Source of the DNA: Fredericiella sp038205395
GTDB taxonomy: Bacteria > Chloroflexota > Anaerolineae > Caldilineales > Caldilineaceae
Direction of reading: 5' to 3'
DNA: 64,000 nt
Assembly (NCBI GenBank): GCA_038205395.1
Contig: JBBRBX010000001.1
Location: 62,001-126,000, forward strand
Of the stretch, positions 1 to 8,420 are shown in pieces. Numbering within the stretch: the first letter of the stretch is position 1; every line of letters begins with the position of its first letter. The position numbers and the translations under genes were made by a program. Under the pieces are notes generated by a model, which was given only the letters and a program-made list of their open reading frames with translations, was not told where the DNA came from and did no database searches.

Positions 1-916
1 CTTCACGTTTGCGCCTTTCCGCCTGTGTGGCGACCGGCGGCCCCAGCCGTCTGCCTTGCAGCAACACAAAGCAGGCAAGCGCCACAAAGGCAAACAGCGT
101 AGCCCAGCCGGCCGGTGTGCGATAAAGCCAATCCTGCAGCGTAAATATCTGCTCACCCATTCGGCTAAGGCCAAATTGGTGAAATGTATCAAAAACAACA
201 ATGCCGCCGGCAGGTACGCTGCGCAAAATCGGCGGCAGCAGTTGGCCCTGATCTTGTTCACGCAGTCCGAAGTTTGTCCAAGCAGCGGCGGGCGCTGCGT
301 GCCAGACGATTCCTCTACCCACCTGCTGCATAGCCAGCATAGCCGCCCCCGACGGCGTGCGCAGCACGGAAACGGCAGATGGCGCTTCCGTGATATCCAG
401 CACGGTATCACTCATACTCCAATCCAGCGAGTAATTTGCTTGCCCCTCAGGGACAAGGGGCTGCGTCTGCTCTTGGCTGGCGCTGTAGCTGGCCGGTGTG
501 ACGCGCACACCAAATATCCGCGCCAGTTCCACATCTTGCGGCTGCGGACCGACAAGCACCAGCGTGCCGCCGCGGACCACCCAATGGCGCAGCGCGCCGG
601 CTTCAGCAGCCGTATACGAAAGTTGATTGGGGTAGACAAAGAGCAGATCGGCTTCGGCAGGCAGCACAAACTGCAGCCCGCCGCTGTGGCGCACCTCGTA
701 CCCCAGTGCGCGCAGCCAGAGATTAAGGCCAGCCAACCCATTGTCAGCCGCCGAGTCAAGGTCAAAGTCAAGCGGCTGTTGGGGGCGGCTGCCCAGCGTG
801 CTTACACCCAGCAGCAGGGCTGCCAGCAACAGCACACCCAACAAGGCAAGATCGTCGCGCTGAAAAAGGCGAAAGGAGCGACCCTCATGCACAGCCCCAA
901 TCGGGTTGGATGTCAC
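1..916 (-). CDS. DUF4350-type membrane protein (C-terminus off the window)
   Basis: Read by hand on the minus strand from a GTG at 916-914; the frame stays open for 305 codons to the window edge. It has an N-terminal membrane segment (about residues 24-42), a soluble middle with a GATase-like look (runs such as LVLVGPQPQDVELARIFGV and GRGIVWHAAP), and a second membrane segment near residue 280. This is the layout of DUF4350 proteins, which sit beside DUF4129 and MoxR/DUF58 genes; their biochemical role is unknown. The GTG overlaps the stop of the upstream DUF4129 gene by 4 nt (GTGA), so the two are translationally coupled. The C-terminal tail is missing because the window ends. Family call by layout and neighbours. 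Confidence 0.75.
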   Translation of the reverse strand, partial: MTSNPIGAVHEGRSFRLFQRDDLALLGVLLLAALLLGVSTLGSRPQQPLDFDLDSAADNGLAGLNLWLRALGYEVRHSGGLQFVLPAEADLLFVYPNQLSYTAAEAGALRHWVVRGGTLVLVGPQPQDVELARIFGVRVTPASYSASQEQTQPLVPEGQANYSLDWSMSDTVLDITEAPSAVSVLRTPSGAAMLAMQQVGRGIVWHAAPAAAWTNFGLREQDQGQLLPPILRSVPAGGIVVFDTFHQFGLSRMGEQIFTLQDWLYRTPAGWATLFAFVALACFVLLQGRRLGPPVATQAERRKRE

Positions 917-1938
917 GGCTGCACCTCCTTGGTCACTTGCTGCGCCAATGTCTCCAACTGGTCAATCGCTCCCATATAGGCGTTGTAGGTCACAGTATCC
1001 GGCTGCTGAACGCCATACCAGACATCATCAAATGTTTCCACCACCGGCCGCAGATGGGAGTGTAATGGATTGGCGGCCACCTGCGCCAGCAGTTCGCGAT
1101 TGGTCAAGCTGCGGTCGGCGGGTACAAGGCCCTTCTGCTCCAGTGTGAGCAGTGCTGACAGATAGAGGTTGCGCACGGCATTGCGATAATCACCCGCTTG
1201 CGCCGAGCCGGCAGCACGCCGGCGCGCCCCGGCAGGGGTCTGGGGTGAGTCTTCCAACTGCTCGCCATCGCTCAACACACCGGCGCCGGCTGCAAAGCTG
1301 CCGATAAAGCCGCGCAGCCAATACGCCAGCAGCAGCACGAGCGCCAAGGCCCCTGCACCGCCAATCCCCCAAGCCACCCAATTGCCCACATCCTGGCGGG
1401 CCGGCAGGTTAATCGGGCTGCTCTGGCCGCTTGGGCCGGAGGGCAGCCAGCGATCAAACCACTCCGCCAATCTGCGCAGCGTGGCATCCCACCAAGATTC
1501 ATTATGTTGAAAGGCCGGCCCTGTCAGCACCGCCGCCAGCACCGCCAGCCGTGCAGCCGTTTCATCTCCAGAGGCAGCTTTCAACTGTGCCAGTACAGCA
1601 GTGAGGCGCGCTTTGGCTGCCGGCGCAGTCAAAAACTCCTCTTCGTCCCCCAACAGAGGCGTCAGCGTAATGACTTCCCCACTGGGGAGGGCCACCTTCT
1701 GGACAGCAGCCAGTTCAACACGCGCCGCTGCCGTGGCCGTAGCCGGATCATCTTCAGCCCCCAACTGCTGCTCCACGCGCTGCAGCAGGCGATCATATTC
1801 AGCCAAAGACAATGGCGGCGCGTTGAACGGCTCGGCTTGTGCTTTGGCGCCACTGCTGTGCGCCCCTATTAAGGCAAGCATCACCAACAGGAGCAAAAAA
1901 GTTCGGCGCACACCGTGTCGCGACAGACTGTAATTCAA
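913..1938 (-). CDS. DUF4129 domain-containing membrane protein
   Basis: A protein of about 341 aa with a signal-like hydrophobic N-terminus (RRTFLLLLVMLALIGA), a long exported region, one membrane segment (about residues 190-212, AWGIGGAGALALVLLLAYWL) and a C-terminal DUF4129 region containing YLSALLTLEQKGLV and LTNRELLAQVA. DUF4129 proteins occur with transglutaminase, MoxR ATPase and DUF58 genes; function unknown. The start is uncertain: TTG at 1938 lies 4 nt after the preceding stop behind GGGGTGA and gives a clean signal peptide, whereas the ATG at 2025 would add an Arg/Trp-rich leader and overlap the previous gene by about 80 nt. Confidence 0.8.
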   Translation of the reverse strand: MNYSLSRHGVRRTFLLLLVMLALIGAHSSGAKAQAEPFNAPPLSLAEYDRLLQRVEQQLGAEDDPATATAAARVELAAVQKVALPSGEVITLTPLLGDEEEFLTAPAAKARLTAVLAQLKAASGDETAARLAVLAAVLTGPAFQHNESWWDATLRRLAEWFDRWLPSGPSGQSSPINLPARQDVGNWVAWGIGGAGALALVLLLAYWLRGFIGSFAAGAGVLSDGEQLEDSPQTPAGARRRAAGSAQAGDYRNAVRNLYLSALLTLEQKGLVPADRSLTNRELLAQVAANPLHSHLRPVVETFDDVWYGVQQPDTVTYNAYMGAIDQLETLAQQVTKEVQP

Positions 1939-1942
1939 AGCG

Positions 1943-2944
1943 TCACCCCGGCAGCGAGGCAGGCTGCATGCTTTGTTCCAGCGCGCGGATGCGCTGGTCC
2001 AGGTCCAAACTCTCATTACGCACACGTAGATCGAAATAAAACAAAGTCAATGCCAGCACCACCAATGGATACCAGAGGATGCCAAGCAAGTAGCCGAGGC
2101 CGGTCAGCAGCCCGCTGAGCAAGCCGAACCACTGCGACGTCAAAGCAAAGGTCAACAACCACTGTAAGGCACTAAGCGGCAGCCCCAACACTACAAAATT
2201 AAGGACAAGCAGCAGCACAAGATAACCGAAGCTGCGCCACAAATTGCCGCGCGTCAAGGCCCAACTGCGAGTGAGCGCGCGTCGTGGCCCTAATGTTTCA
2301 GCCACCACCGCTGTGGGGGCGCCAATCCAGCGCGCCGTCAAAAGACCAGCCGGCGCCAGCACCATAATGGATGCAAGCAGATAAAAGCCGGCCAGCGTAA
2401 TCATAGCGCCGACGGCAGCCACCCCCATGCCCTCGCCGCCGGCGCTGCCTAGCAGACCGACTCCAATCAATACAGTTGCCATGGCTAGCGCCAGTACAAT
2501 GTAGAGACCCAACGTCAACCCCGCAAGCGCCACAGCCGCCAGCAGCACAACGCCTATAAATGGAAAGAGCCGCCGCAGGCCGCGGCGCACGCTGTCGCCC
2601 ACTGTGAGACTCTCACCCTGCAGCAGCGCAGTGATATAGCTGATCAGGCTCACATAGACCATCGCCATGGCCACATACCCTATAAGACCCAGAACAAAAT
2701 AGCTTCCCGCCCAGCGCAAAAAGGGGGCGCCGGAAGCGGCTGATGAGCCACCGGAGGCAAACACGAGCTCGTTGAAATCTCCGACCGTGAAACCCAAAAG
2801 GACGGAATTGAGCACGCCTACCGGCACAAGAAAGAGAGCGGCAATCAGTACAAGATGCGAAAAGAATGCGCGGTAAAGGCGGAAAGCGCCGTCCAACAGT
2901 TCGCCTAACCCCATCGGCCTGGTGACTTGCAGCATGGGCAACAT
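1943..2944 (-). CDS. Polytopic membrane protein, GPDPase membrane-domain/DUF7847-like
   Basis: About 333 aa with roughly six to eight hydrophobic segments. It opens with LQVTRPMGLGELLDGAFRLY, the pattern typical of the glycerophosphoryl diester phosphodiesterase membrane-domain family, here with no catalytic domain attached. In actinobacteria and Chloroflexota such proteins sit directly upstream of DUF4129 and DUF4350 genes, as here, which suggests one membrane assembly, but its role is not known. ATG at 2944 lies 4 nt after the epimerase stop; a second in-frame ATG is at 2935. No good ribosome-binding site is visible, so translation may depend on coupling. Confidence 0.75.
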   Translation of the reverse strand: MLPMLQVTRPMGLGELLDGAFRLYRAFFSHLVLIAALFLVPVGVLNSVLLGFTVGDFNELVFASGGSSAASGAPFLRWAGSYFVLGLIGYVAMAMVYVSLISYITALLQGESLTVGDSVRRGLRRLFPFIGVVLLAAVALAGLTLGLYIVLALAMATVLIGVGLLGSAGGEGMGVAAVGAMITLAGFYLLASIMVLAPAGLLTARWIGAPTAVVAETLGPRRALTRSWALTRGNLWRSFGYLVLLLVLNFVVLGLPLSALQWLLTFALTSQWFGLLSGLLTGLGYLLGILWYPLVVLALTLFYFDLRVRNESLDLDQRIRALEQSMQPASLPG

Positions 2945-2948
2945 CTTG

Positions 2949-4034
2949 CTAGTGCGCAACTGTAGCCGCACGCAGCAGCGCCGGGTCGATGCGCACAGCC
3001 AACGCATCGGCGAGGGAGAGAAAGCCATCACATAAGGTGAGCGGGCGCTCTACAATGTCCTGCTTGAGCTTGAGAAAAAAGCTGAGTTCGGAAGGATGAG
3101 TGACGCCAGGCAAAGCGGCAAAGATGGCGGCGCGTGCAATCCCGATTGTGCTGCCGGCCTGTGAACCAATCATGACGCCCTTGCCGGCCGCTTGCGCCAG
3201 CGCCAACATGCGCAGCGATTCGCTATAACCCGTCCGCGGGGTCTTAATATTGAGGATGTCAAAGGTGTCCATATCTAACTCACGCACAAGATCGCGTTCG
3301 GTGAACGTGCTGTCATCTGCGATCAGCGGCAGATGTGCTCCGGCTCGCAGCCGCGCTCGCTCACGGATCAGTTCGACAGGCAGCGGTTCTTCACAATATG
3401 CAAGACCCAACTCACGCAAATGGTCCAACTTGTGTGCAGCCTCGTCCGGCTCCAGACACTCGTTGGCATCCGCATAGAGGCGCACCGCAGACCCAAACAT
3501 TGTATGCAGGTCATGGATGCGCGCCAGATCTTCTTGCCATTGGCGGCCGACCTTGACCTTGAGTACACGCACGCCCGCCTGCACCACGCGTTCAGCTTCA
3601 GCCAATACGCTGTCCCGGTCGCCAATCCCCAGGATAAAGCTGACCGGCAGCCGCTCCTGGGTGCAGCCCAAGTGTTGAGCCAACGTGACGCCGTGACTCT
3701 GCGCCAGTGCATCGTGCACAGCCATGTCAATGGCGCCTTTAGCGGTGGGATTGTTCTTGACCGCCGCCAAGATTTCTTCAATTTGGTCGGCAGGCTTGCC
3801 CAGCAGTTGCGGGGCCAGTGTGTGGTCAATGAGGGCTGTAATCGTGTGCTCAGTCTCACCGTAGATCGTAGGTCGCGGCGGCGCTTCCGCCACACCCTGG
3901 CTGCCGTCGCTGAGGCTGACCCGCACCAAAACATGGCGCGCCTCCGCCAGCCGGCTGGCCTTGCCCCACCTGAGTTCGCCCGCCAGCGGCAGAGCAAAGA
4001 TGGTGGTCGTGATTGCGGCAATCTTTGGGGTCAT
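2949..4034 (-). CDS. Enolase-superfamily (muconate-lactonizing subgroup) epimerase, dipeptide-epimerase-like
   Basis: A 361-aa protein, normal length for the family. The TIM barrel carries the KVKVG pair of lysines on strand 2, the three metal ligands in order (Asp in YADAN, Glu in CEEPLP, Asp in IADDS) and the later lysine in NIKTPRTG. These features define the MLE subgroup, which removes an alpha proton from carboxylate substrates; L-Ala-D/L-Glu epimerases are the commonest members. The C-terminal DxD motif that binds the dipeptide amino group is not evident (HPSELSFFLK stands there), so the exact substrate is open. ATG at 4034 starts the conserved domain at once, 20 nt after the upstream gene. 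Confidence 0.8.
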   Translation of the reverse strand: MTPKIAAITTTIFALPLAGELRWGKASRLAEARHVLVRVSLSDGSQGVAEAPPRPTIYGETEHTITALIDHTLAPQLLGKPADQIEEILAAVKNNPTAKGAIDMAVHDALAQSHGVTLAQHLGCTQERLPVSFILGIGDRDSVLAEAERVVQAGVRVLKVKVGRQWQEDLARIHDLHTMFGSAVRLYADANECLEPDEAAHKLDHLRELGLAYCEEPLPVELIRERARLRAGAHLPLIADDSTFTERDLVRELDMDTFDILNIKTPRTGYSESLRMLALAQAAGKGVMIGSQAGSTIGIARAAIFAALPGVTHPSELSFFLKLKQDIVERPLTLCDGFLSLADALAVRIDPALLRAATVAH

Positions 4035-4053
4035 GGTGGGTTTTTTACGGCAA

Positions 4054-4929
4054 CTACATTCTTTGTTGGACAAAGCGGATAACTTGCGCCGCCACCTGCT
4101 GCGGCGCATTGCGCTGCGTATCAACGACCAATGTACGGAAGGGGGCATCCGCCAGCAAAGCTTCGTGCGTGGCGGCGGGATCATAGCTACGCCGTTCTTC
4201 GAGAACGATAGCCAAAGCAGCATTCAACGCATCGGCTGTAACAGCGCCGCTGCGCACCAGTTCAAGCAGCGCCTGCTCTTCAAGATGCGAAAAATAGTCG
4301 CCCGCTTGCGGCGCTCCCACATCGGCAAAATGCTGCACCTGGTCGGATTGGGCATCTTCACCCCCTTCACCGCCGATCTGGTCAAACGGATCGTCGCGTC
4401 CCATCAGCCGTGCCACGCGCGTCACATCGGGCGCCTCCAGCAGCACAAACAGCGCAAAAGGCAGCAATGAAGCCGCATGTGTCACCTCATTGGCCCCTCG
4501 CAACCCATCAAACAGCAACGCCCCGTCAAGCTCCTGGGGATCGATCGAGAGCAGTGAAAGAGCGTAGGCCATGCCGCCGGCGTGCTGGTCGCGGTAGGCG
4601 CGGGTGTATTCAAAACGCTGCTGGCGGTCACGCACGGTAGCCTGCGGCTCACCCCGCCCGGCCTGCACATTGGGAATAATCAGGAGATCGGTCAACTTAC
4701 GGCGGTCAGGCAGCAGATGATAATCAAAATCCGCCTCGCGAATTGCCTGCAGCACGGTGCTCTTGCCGACGCCGGTGACGCCGGCAATGATGAGCAGCGG
4801 GCAGTCGGCCAGGGCCACCCAGCCTGCGGGTGCAGGCGATCCACTGCCTACACCCGCAGCCAGCTTGTTAAACGGTTGTGCATTCTCCGCTATGCGCCGG
4901 GCGCCCGCTTTAGCTTTCTTCAATCTCAA
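4054..4929 (-). CDS. P-loop NTPase (AAA/kinase-like) of unknown role
   Basis: A 291-aa protein with a clear Walker A motif GVTGVGKST near residue 50. A hydrophobic strand ending in Asp (GALLFDGLRG) may be Walker B. The long middle part (DRRKLTDLLIIPNVQ, RDRQQRFEYTRAYRDQHAGG) resembles small nucleotide or metabolite kinases, but I do not recognise a named family. The ATG at 4929 overlaps the end of the cyclophilin gene by 20 nt; the first 40 residues are basic and poorly conserved-looking, so the true start may be further in. It lies in the same-strand run from the cyclophilin to the epimerase. Confidence 0.6.
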   Translation of the reverse strand: MRLKKAKAGARRIAENAQPFNKLAAGVGSGSPAPAGWVALADCPLLIIAGVTGVGKSTVLQAIREADFDYHLLPDRRKLTDLLIIPNVQAGRGEPQATVRDRQQRFEYTRAYRDQHAGGMAYALSLLSIDPQELDGALLFDGLRGANEVTHAASLLPFALFVLLEAPDVTRVARLMGRDDPFDQIGGEGGEDAQSDQVQHFADVGAPQAGDYFSHLEEQALLELVRSGAVTADALNAALAIVLEERRSYDPAATHEALLADAPFRTLVVDTQRNAPQQVAAQVIRFVQQRM

Positions 4930-5395
4930 CCTTGATGATCTTGTCGCCCTGGCGAATGGAGTTGACTACATCCATACCGCTGGTGACTTTGCCGAAGACG
5001 GTGTGTTTGCCGTTCAGATGCGGCTGTGGCGCATGAGTGATAAAAAACTGGCTGCCATTGGTGCCGGGGCCGGCATTGGCCATCGACAGAACACCAGTCT
5101 CATGCTTGAGCGGATTATCCTTGACCTCGTCCTCAAATTGATAACCAGGGCCGCCGCTGCCTCTGCCGGTTGGGTCGCCGCCCTGGATCATAAAATTGTC
5201 GATGACGCGGTGGAAGCTGACATCATCGTAGTAGCCTTCGCGCGCCAGAAAGACAAAATTATTCACTGTCTTGGGTGCATACGCGGGCGCGAGTTCGATG
5301 TCGATTGTGCCGCGCGTTGTCTCCATCTTGACCGTATACTGCTTCTTGGCGTCGATCTGCATTGCTGGGGGTTGATTCCACTGTTTGGAAGCCAT
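4910..5395 (-). CDS. Peptidyl-prolyl cis-trans isomerase, cyclophilin type
   Basis: A 161-aa single-domain cyclophilin that catalyses cis-trans isomerisation of Xaa-Pro bonds. Hallmarks: VSFHRVIDNFMIQGGDP with the catalytic Arg and the Phe/Met/Gln pocket residues, MANAGPGTNGSQFFIT, and HLNGKHTVFGKV. There is no signal peptide, so it is cytoplasmic. The ATG at 5395 follows AAAGGA at the right distance; the frame is open further upstream but that part lacks cyclophilin sequence. It is the first gene of a likely transcript running into the P-loop and epimerase genes. Confidence 0.95.
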   Translation of the reverse strand: MASKQWNQPPAMQIDAKKQYTVKMETTRGTIDIELAPAYAPKTVNNFVFLAREGYYDDVSFHRVIDNFMIQGGDPTGRGSGGPGYQFEDEVKDNPLKHETGVLSMANAGPGTNGSQFFITHAPQPHLNGKHTVFGKVTSGMDVVNSIRQGDKIIKVEIEES

Positions 5396-5518
5396 AAAGT
5401 TTAGTCCTTTACTGCGGCGTCTGCACCAGCGGTGTGTCCGCACGCAAACGCAATGAATATAAGCATCTTTTGTAGTTACAACCACCGCAGTGTAACATTC
5501 CCGCCGCCGTTAAACAAT

Positions 5519-6016
5519 TTAAACGCCTACCACCATGCTGCGCCTCTCCAAGAGCAGCACATCGCGCCAGAAGCCGTTAAGCTGCCCTAAACGCTCACGA
5601 CAGCCGACCGTACGAAAGCCACAGGCATGATGCAGTGCAATGCTGGCGATGTTTTCGGGAAAAATACCGGCCTGCAGTGTCCACAATCCGGCCGCCTCCG
5701 ACTGCATAACGAGCGCCTGAAGGAGAAGGCCACCGACTCCCTGGCCACGCCAAGTTTCAGCTACGTACACACTAACTTCGGCGACCCCCGCATAGACGCA
5801 GCGGCTGGAGACAGGCGAAAGTGCTCCCCAGCCTGTCACCAACCCATTTGCATCCTGCGCCACCAAGCGCGGGACCGGCAGCCGAGCAGCGTCCCAAGTG
5901 GACCAATCGGACGCAATCAGTTCAAAAGTAGCCTGTTGCGTGGCGATCCCTTGTGCATAAATGGTTCGCACCTGCTCCCAGTCCGAAGGCTGCATCGGCC
6001 CAACCCGGCATTTCAT
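5519..6016 (-). CDS. GNAT N-acetyltransferase, phosphinothricin-acetyltransferase-like
   Basis: A 165-aa GNAT protein. The acetyl-CoA pyrophosphate loop is RGQGVGGLLL after the beta strand VAEVSVYVAETW, followed by LQAGIFPENIASIALHHACGF, a pattern close to the Pat/Bar and MddA-type acetyltransferases that act on phosphinothricin or methionine sulfoximine. Actual substrate unknown. Its ATG (6016) overlaps the stop of the upstream GNAT-GrpB fusion gene by 4 nt, so both are probably made from one mRNA. Confidence 0.85.
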   Translation of the reverse strand: MKCRVGPMQPSDWEQVRTIYAQGIATQQATFELIASDWSTWDAARLPVPRLVAQDANGLVTGWGALSPVSSRCVYAGVAEVSVYVAETWRGQGVGGLLLQALVMQSEAAGLWTLQAGIFPENIASIALHHACGFRTVGCRERLGQLNGFWRDVLLLERRSMVVGV

Positions 6017-7065
6017 GCCACACTGTCTCCTGACCGCCGCCAGGCAAGCGCTTCCGCCTCCAATTCTTTGACCAGTGCGTCTTTGCCGTCCATATACCCA
6101 TAGATGTCATAAGGATTCTGGCGCGCCACGATACGCTTGTGGTCGCTGTAGATAAGCGCCTTATCCGGATGAGCGGTCAGATAGTCACGGAAGGCCAGAT
6201 GGCGTTCGGCGCCTTCGCTGCCGACTTGAAAGACATGAACCTGATGTGTACGCCGGTTGCCGCCACGTGAAAAGTAGCGCCGGCCAGGGATGCCAAACTC
6301 CCCCTTCGCCTCGTATCCAAGTGACTCCAGCAGCGGGTTATAGCTGTCCACAGCCTCAATGTCGTATACAAGCGGCATAATATCAATGATCGGCTTGGCA
6401 TAAATGCCGGGAATGGAGGTGCTGCCGATGTGGTGAATCTCGGCCAGTTGAGCGCCGAAAACAAGCTGGAGCAGTTCCGCTTCGGCTCGATACTGGCGCG
6501 GCCAGGTGGGATTGGGAGCAACCACCTCAATCAGGCGCTGCGGCGGCTCACTGATCTCTTTCGTCATTGAGACGTAGGTGGGGTAGGAATAGCCGCGGTG
6601 CGAATGGTGGCTGGTGACGGTGTAGCCAAGATTGCGATAGAAAACCTGATTGGCCGGCAGTTGCAGCCGTACACCCAGCCGCACATGGCTGCTGTTGGCG
6701 GCACGCGCCTGAGTCTCTACATATGTCACCAGCGCATGACCCACACCCAAACGACGGTGCTCCGGCACGACAGCCAGCCGGTGCATATAGACACCAGAAT
6801 CTTCCTGGTGAAAGAAAACGCAGCCGGCAGCTTCCTCACCCCAGCCGGCAAGCGCGCAGCGTTCGCTCTCGAGAAGCGCACAAATTTTTGCCTCAGTCTC
6901 GGCATGGGCGCCGGACGGCGGATCCAGTTTATCTTTGAATTCCGCATATGCGGCGTGGATGATGTCCGTGATAACGCCCTCTTCCTGCAGATTGGCGTCG
7001 CGCACCCAGAATTGCTCATGTATATTTGTTTTGGCCCGCTGCATCGGGTCTATTTGTAGTTCCAT
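6013..7065 (-). CDS. GNAT acetyltransferase fused to a GrpB/UPF0157 nucleotidyltransferase-like domain
   Basis: A 350-aa two-domain protein. Residues about 15-170 form a GNAT fold with the CoA loop HRRLGVGHALVTYVE and a C-terminal VFYRNLGYTV strand. Residues about 180-345 form a GrpB (UPF0157) domain: EVVAPNPTWPRQYRAEAE, then HIGSTSIPGIYAKPIIDIMP, the hallmark of this nucleotidyltransferase-fold family, and HVFQVGSEGAERHLAFRDYL. GrpB proteins are mostly uncharacterised. ATG at 7065 follows AGGAGTGG; the frame extends 37 codons upstream without conserved sequence. The next gene is another GNAT, overlapping by 4 nt. Confidence 0.85.
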   Translation of the reverse strand: MELQIDPMQRAKTNIHEQFWVRDANLQEEGVITDIIHAAYAEFKDKLDPPSGAHAETEAKICALLESERCALAGWGEEAAGCVFFHQEDSGVYMHRLAVVPEHRRLGVGHALVTYVETQARAANSSHVRLGVRLQLPANQVFYRNLGYTVTSHHSHRGYSYPTYVSMTKEISEPPQRLIEVVAPNPTWPRQYRAEAELLQLVFGAQLAEIHHIGSTSIPGIYAKPIIDIMPLVYDIEAVDSYNPLLESLGYEAKGEFGIPGRRYFSRGGNRRTHQVHVFQVGSEGAERHLAFRDYLTAHPDKALIYSDHKRIVARQNPYDIYGYMDGKDALVKELEAEALAWRRSGDSVA

Positions 7066-7203
7066 TGTTTCCACTCCTATTTCGGCCGTTTGCAAACTGC
7101 CGCTATTATACTTCACGCAAGGTTTCTGAGAAGTGACTGCCGCTGCTTTTCGGTTCAAACTGTCAATCAAAACCATTTGCTAAAGAGAGGACATAGAGAC
7201 GGA

Positions 7204-7986
7204 ATGCTGCGCACCGTTGAAGCTGTGCGTTATGTCGTGCCACTGCGCGAGGGGGGGTCCCTGCCGGCAGTGGTGGAAGCAAACGACGGCGAGTTATATG
7301 TTATGAAATTTATTGGTGCAGGCCAGGGACGCAAGGCGCTGATTGCCGAACTGCTGGCAGGAGAAATCGGGCGCCGCTTGGGGCTGGCTGTGCCTGAAGT
7401 GGTGCTGATGGCGATGGCACCTGAACTGGGGCGCGCTGAACCAAATCCCGAAATCCAGGAGCTGCTGCGTGCCAGCCAAGGGCTGAATCTGGGTATGCGC
7501 TTCCTGCCTAACGCCTTCGCCTACAATTCATTGGTGCAGCGGCGGCCGGATTCCGCGGCAGCCTCGGCCATCGTCTGGTTTGACGCATTTGTGACCAATG
7601 TCGACCGCACAGACCGCAACGTCAACATGCTGCTGTGGCAGAAAAAGCTTTGGCTCATTGATCACGGTGCGGCACTCTATTTCCATCACGATTGGGCCGA
7701 TTATTTGACACGCAGCCATACGCCCTTTCCACTGATCAGCCAGCACACGCTCCTGCCCCTGGCGAGTCGGCTCGCAGAGGCCGACGCAGCGCTGCGCCCA
7801 CTGCTGGACAACGATTTCTTTTGCACCATTGCCGATGCTATTCCCAGCGAATGGCTGGCAGGTGAGCCGTTTTTTGCCGACGAAGCTGAGCACCGCAGCG
7901 CCTATACCGCCTATCTGACCAGCCGCCTGGCCGCTGCACCCGTTTTTGTCGAGGAGGCCATTCGTGCCCGCTCTGCACGTCTATGA
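7204..7986 (+). CDS. HipA-like kinase domain protein
   Basis: A 260-aa protein recognised as the HipA-like kinase family usually found next to DUF3037. N-terminal lobe: YVMKFIGAGQGRKALIAELL, with the likely ATP-binding Lys. Catalytic region: FDAFVTNVDRTDRNVNMLL, with the Asp/Asn pattern of HipA catalytic loops, then LWLIDHGAALYF with the DFG-like metal-binding Asp. It lacks the N-terminal HipA_N1 part of true HipA toxins. The ATG at 7204 is chosen because the upstream stretch lacks conserved sequence. The DUF3037 gene overlaps its 3' end. No antitoxin-like HipB repressor is nearby. Confidence 0.8.
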   Translation: MLRTVEAVRYVVPLREGGSLPAVVEANDGELYVMKFIGAGQGRKALIAELLAGEIGRRLGLAVPEVVLMAMAPELGRAEPNPEIQELLRASQGLNLGMRFLPNAFAYNSLVQRRPDSAAASAIVWFDAFVTNVDRTDRNVNMLLWQKKLWLIDHGAALYFHHDWADYLTRSHTPFPLISQHTLLPLASRLAEADAALRPLLDNDFFCTIADAIPSEWLAGEPFFADEAEHRSAYTAYLTSRLAAAPVFVEEAIRARSARL

Positions 7987-8347
7987 CTATGCTATCGTAC
8001 GCGTGGTGCCGTATGTCGAGCGCGAAGAATTTATCAATGCCGGGGTGATCCTCTTCTGCCGCCCTGCACGCTACCTGGCAGCCTGCATTGCGCTGGACCG
8101 CAAGCGGCTGCAGGTGTTGGCGCCGGCATGTGACATCGCCGCAGTCGAAGAACAATTGGCCTTGATTCCGCGCCTATGTGCAGGCGAAGGGCCGATCGGC
8201 AGGCTGGGACAGGCAGAGACTTTCCACTGGCTGGTGTCGCCGCACAGCACAGTCATCCAAAGCTCGCCAGTGCATTCCGGCGTCACGGACAACTTGCCTG
8301 GAACGCTGGCGCAGTTGACGACGGCAATGGTTAAATCCCGCAAATAA
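7964..8347 (+). CDS. DUF3037 domain-containing protein
   Basis: A 127-aa protein beginning PALHVYDYAIVRVVPYVERE followed by EFINAGVILFC, the signature of the DUF3037 family, whose function is unknown. The GTG at 7964 follows GAGGAGG at 7951 and lies inside the end of the HipA-like kinase gene, giving a 23-nt overlap and translational coupling. The two families are repeatedly found as a pair, so this is a conserved two-gene module. A perfect hairpin terminator follows immediately. Confidence 0.8.
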   Translation: MPALHVYDYAIVRVVPYVEREEFINAGVILFCRPARYLAACIALDRKRLQVLAPACDIAAVEEQLALIPRLCAGEGPIGRLGQAETFHWLVSPHSTVIQSSPVHSGVTDNLPGTLAQLTTAMVKSRK

Positions 8348-8348
8348 C

Positions 8349-8381
8349 AAATGGGGTGGGTCTTTGTGACCCACCCCATTT
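8349..8381. terminator. Bidirectional intrinsic terminator
   Basis: A perfect 14-bp inverted repeat (8349-8362 and 8368-8381) with a 5-nt loop. The arms begin AAAT and end ATTT, giving T-rich ends on both strands. It separates the convergent DUF3037 and fasciclin genes and can serve both. Confidence 0.9.
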
Positions 8382-8420
8382 GGTTTGTACATCTGTGTGC
8401 AACCGAAACGTCAACTGCTG

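Noticed and set aside
56..979. Plus-strand open frame of 307 codons
   Set aside because: It is antisense to a better minus-strand gene (DUF4350-type) that has membrane helices and a GTGA overlap with its neighbour; the plus-strand product is Arg/Gln/His-rich with no family features.
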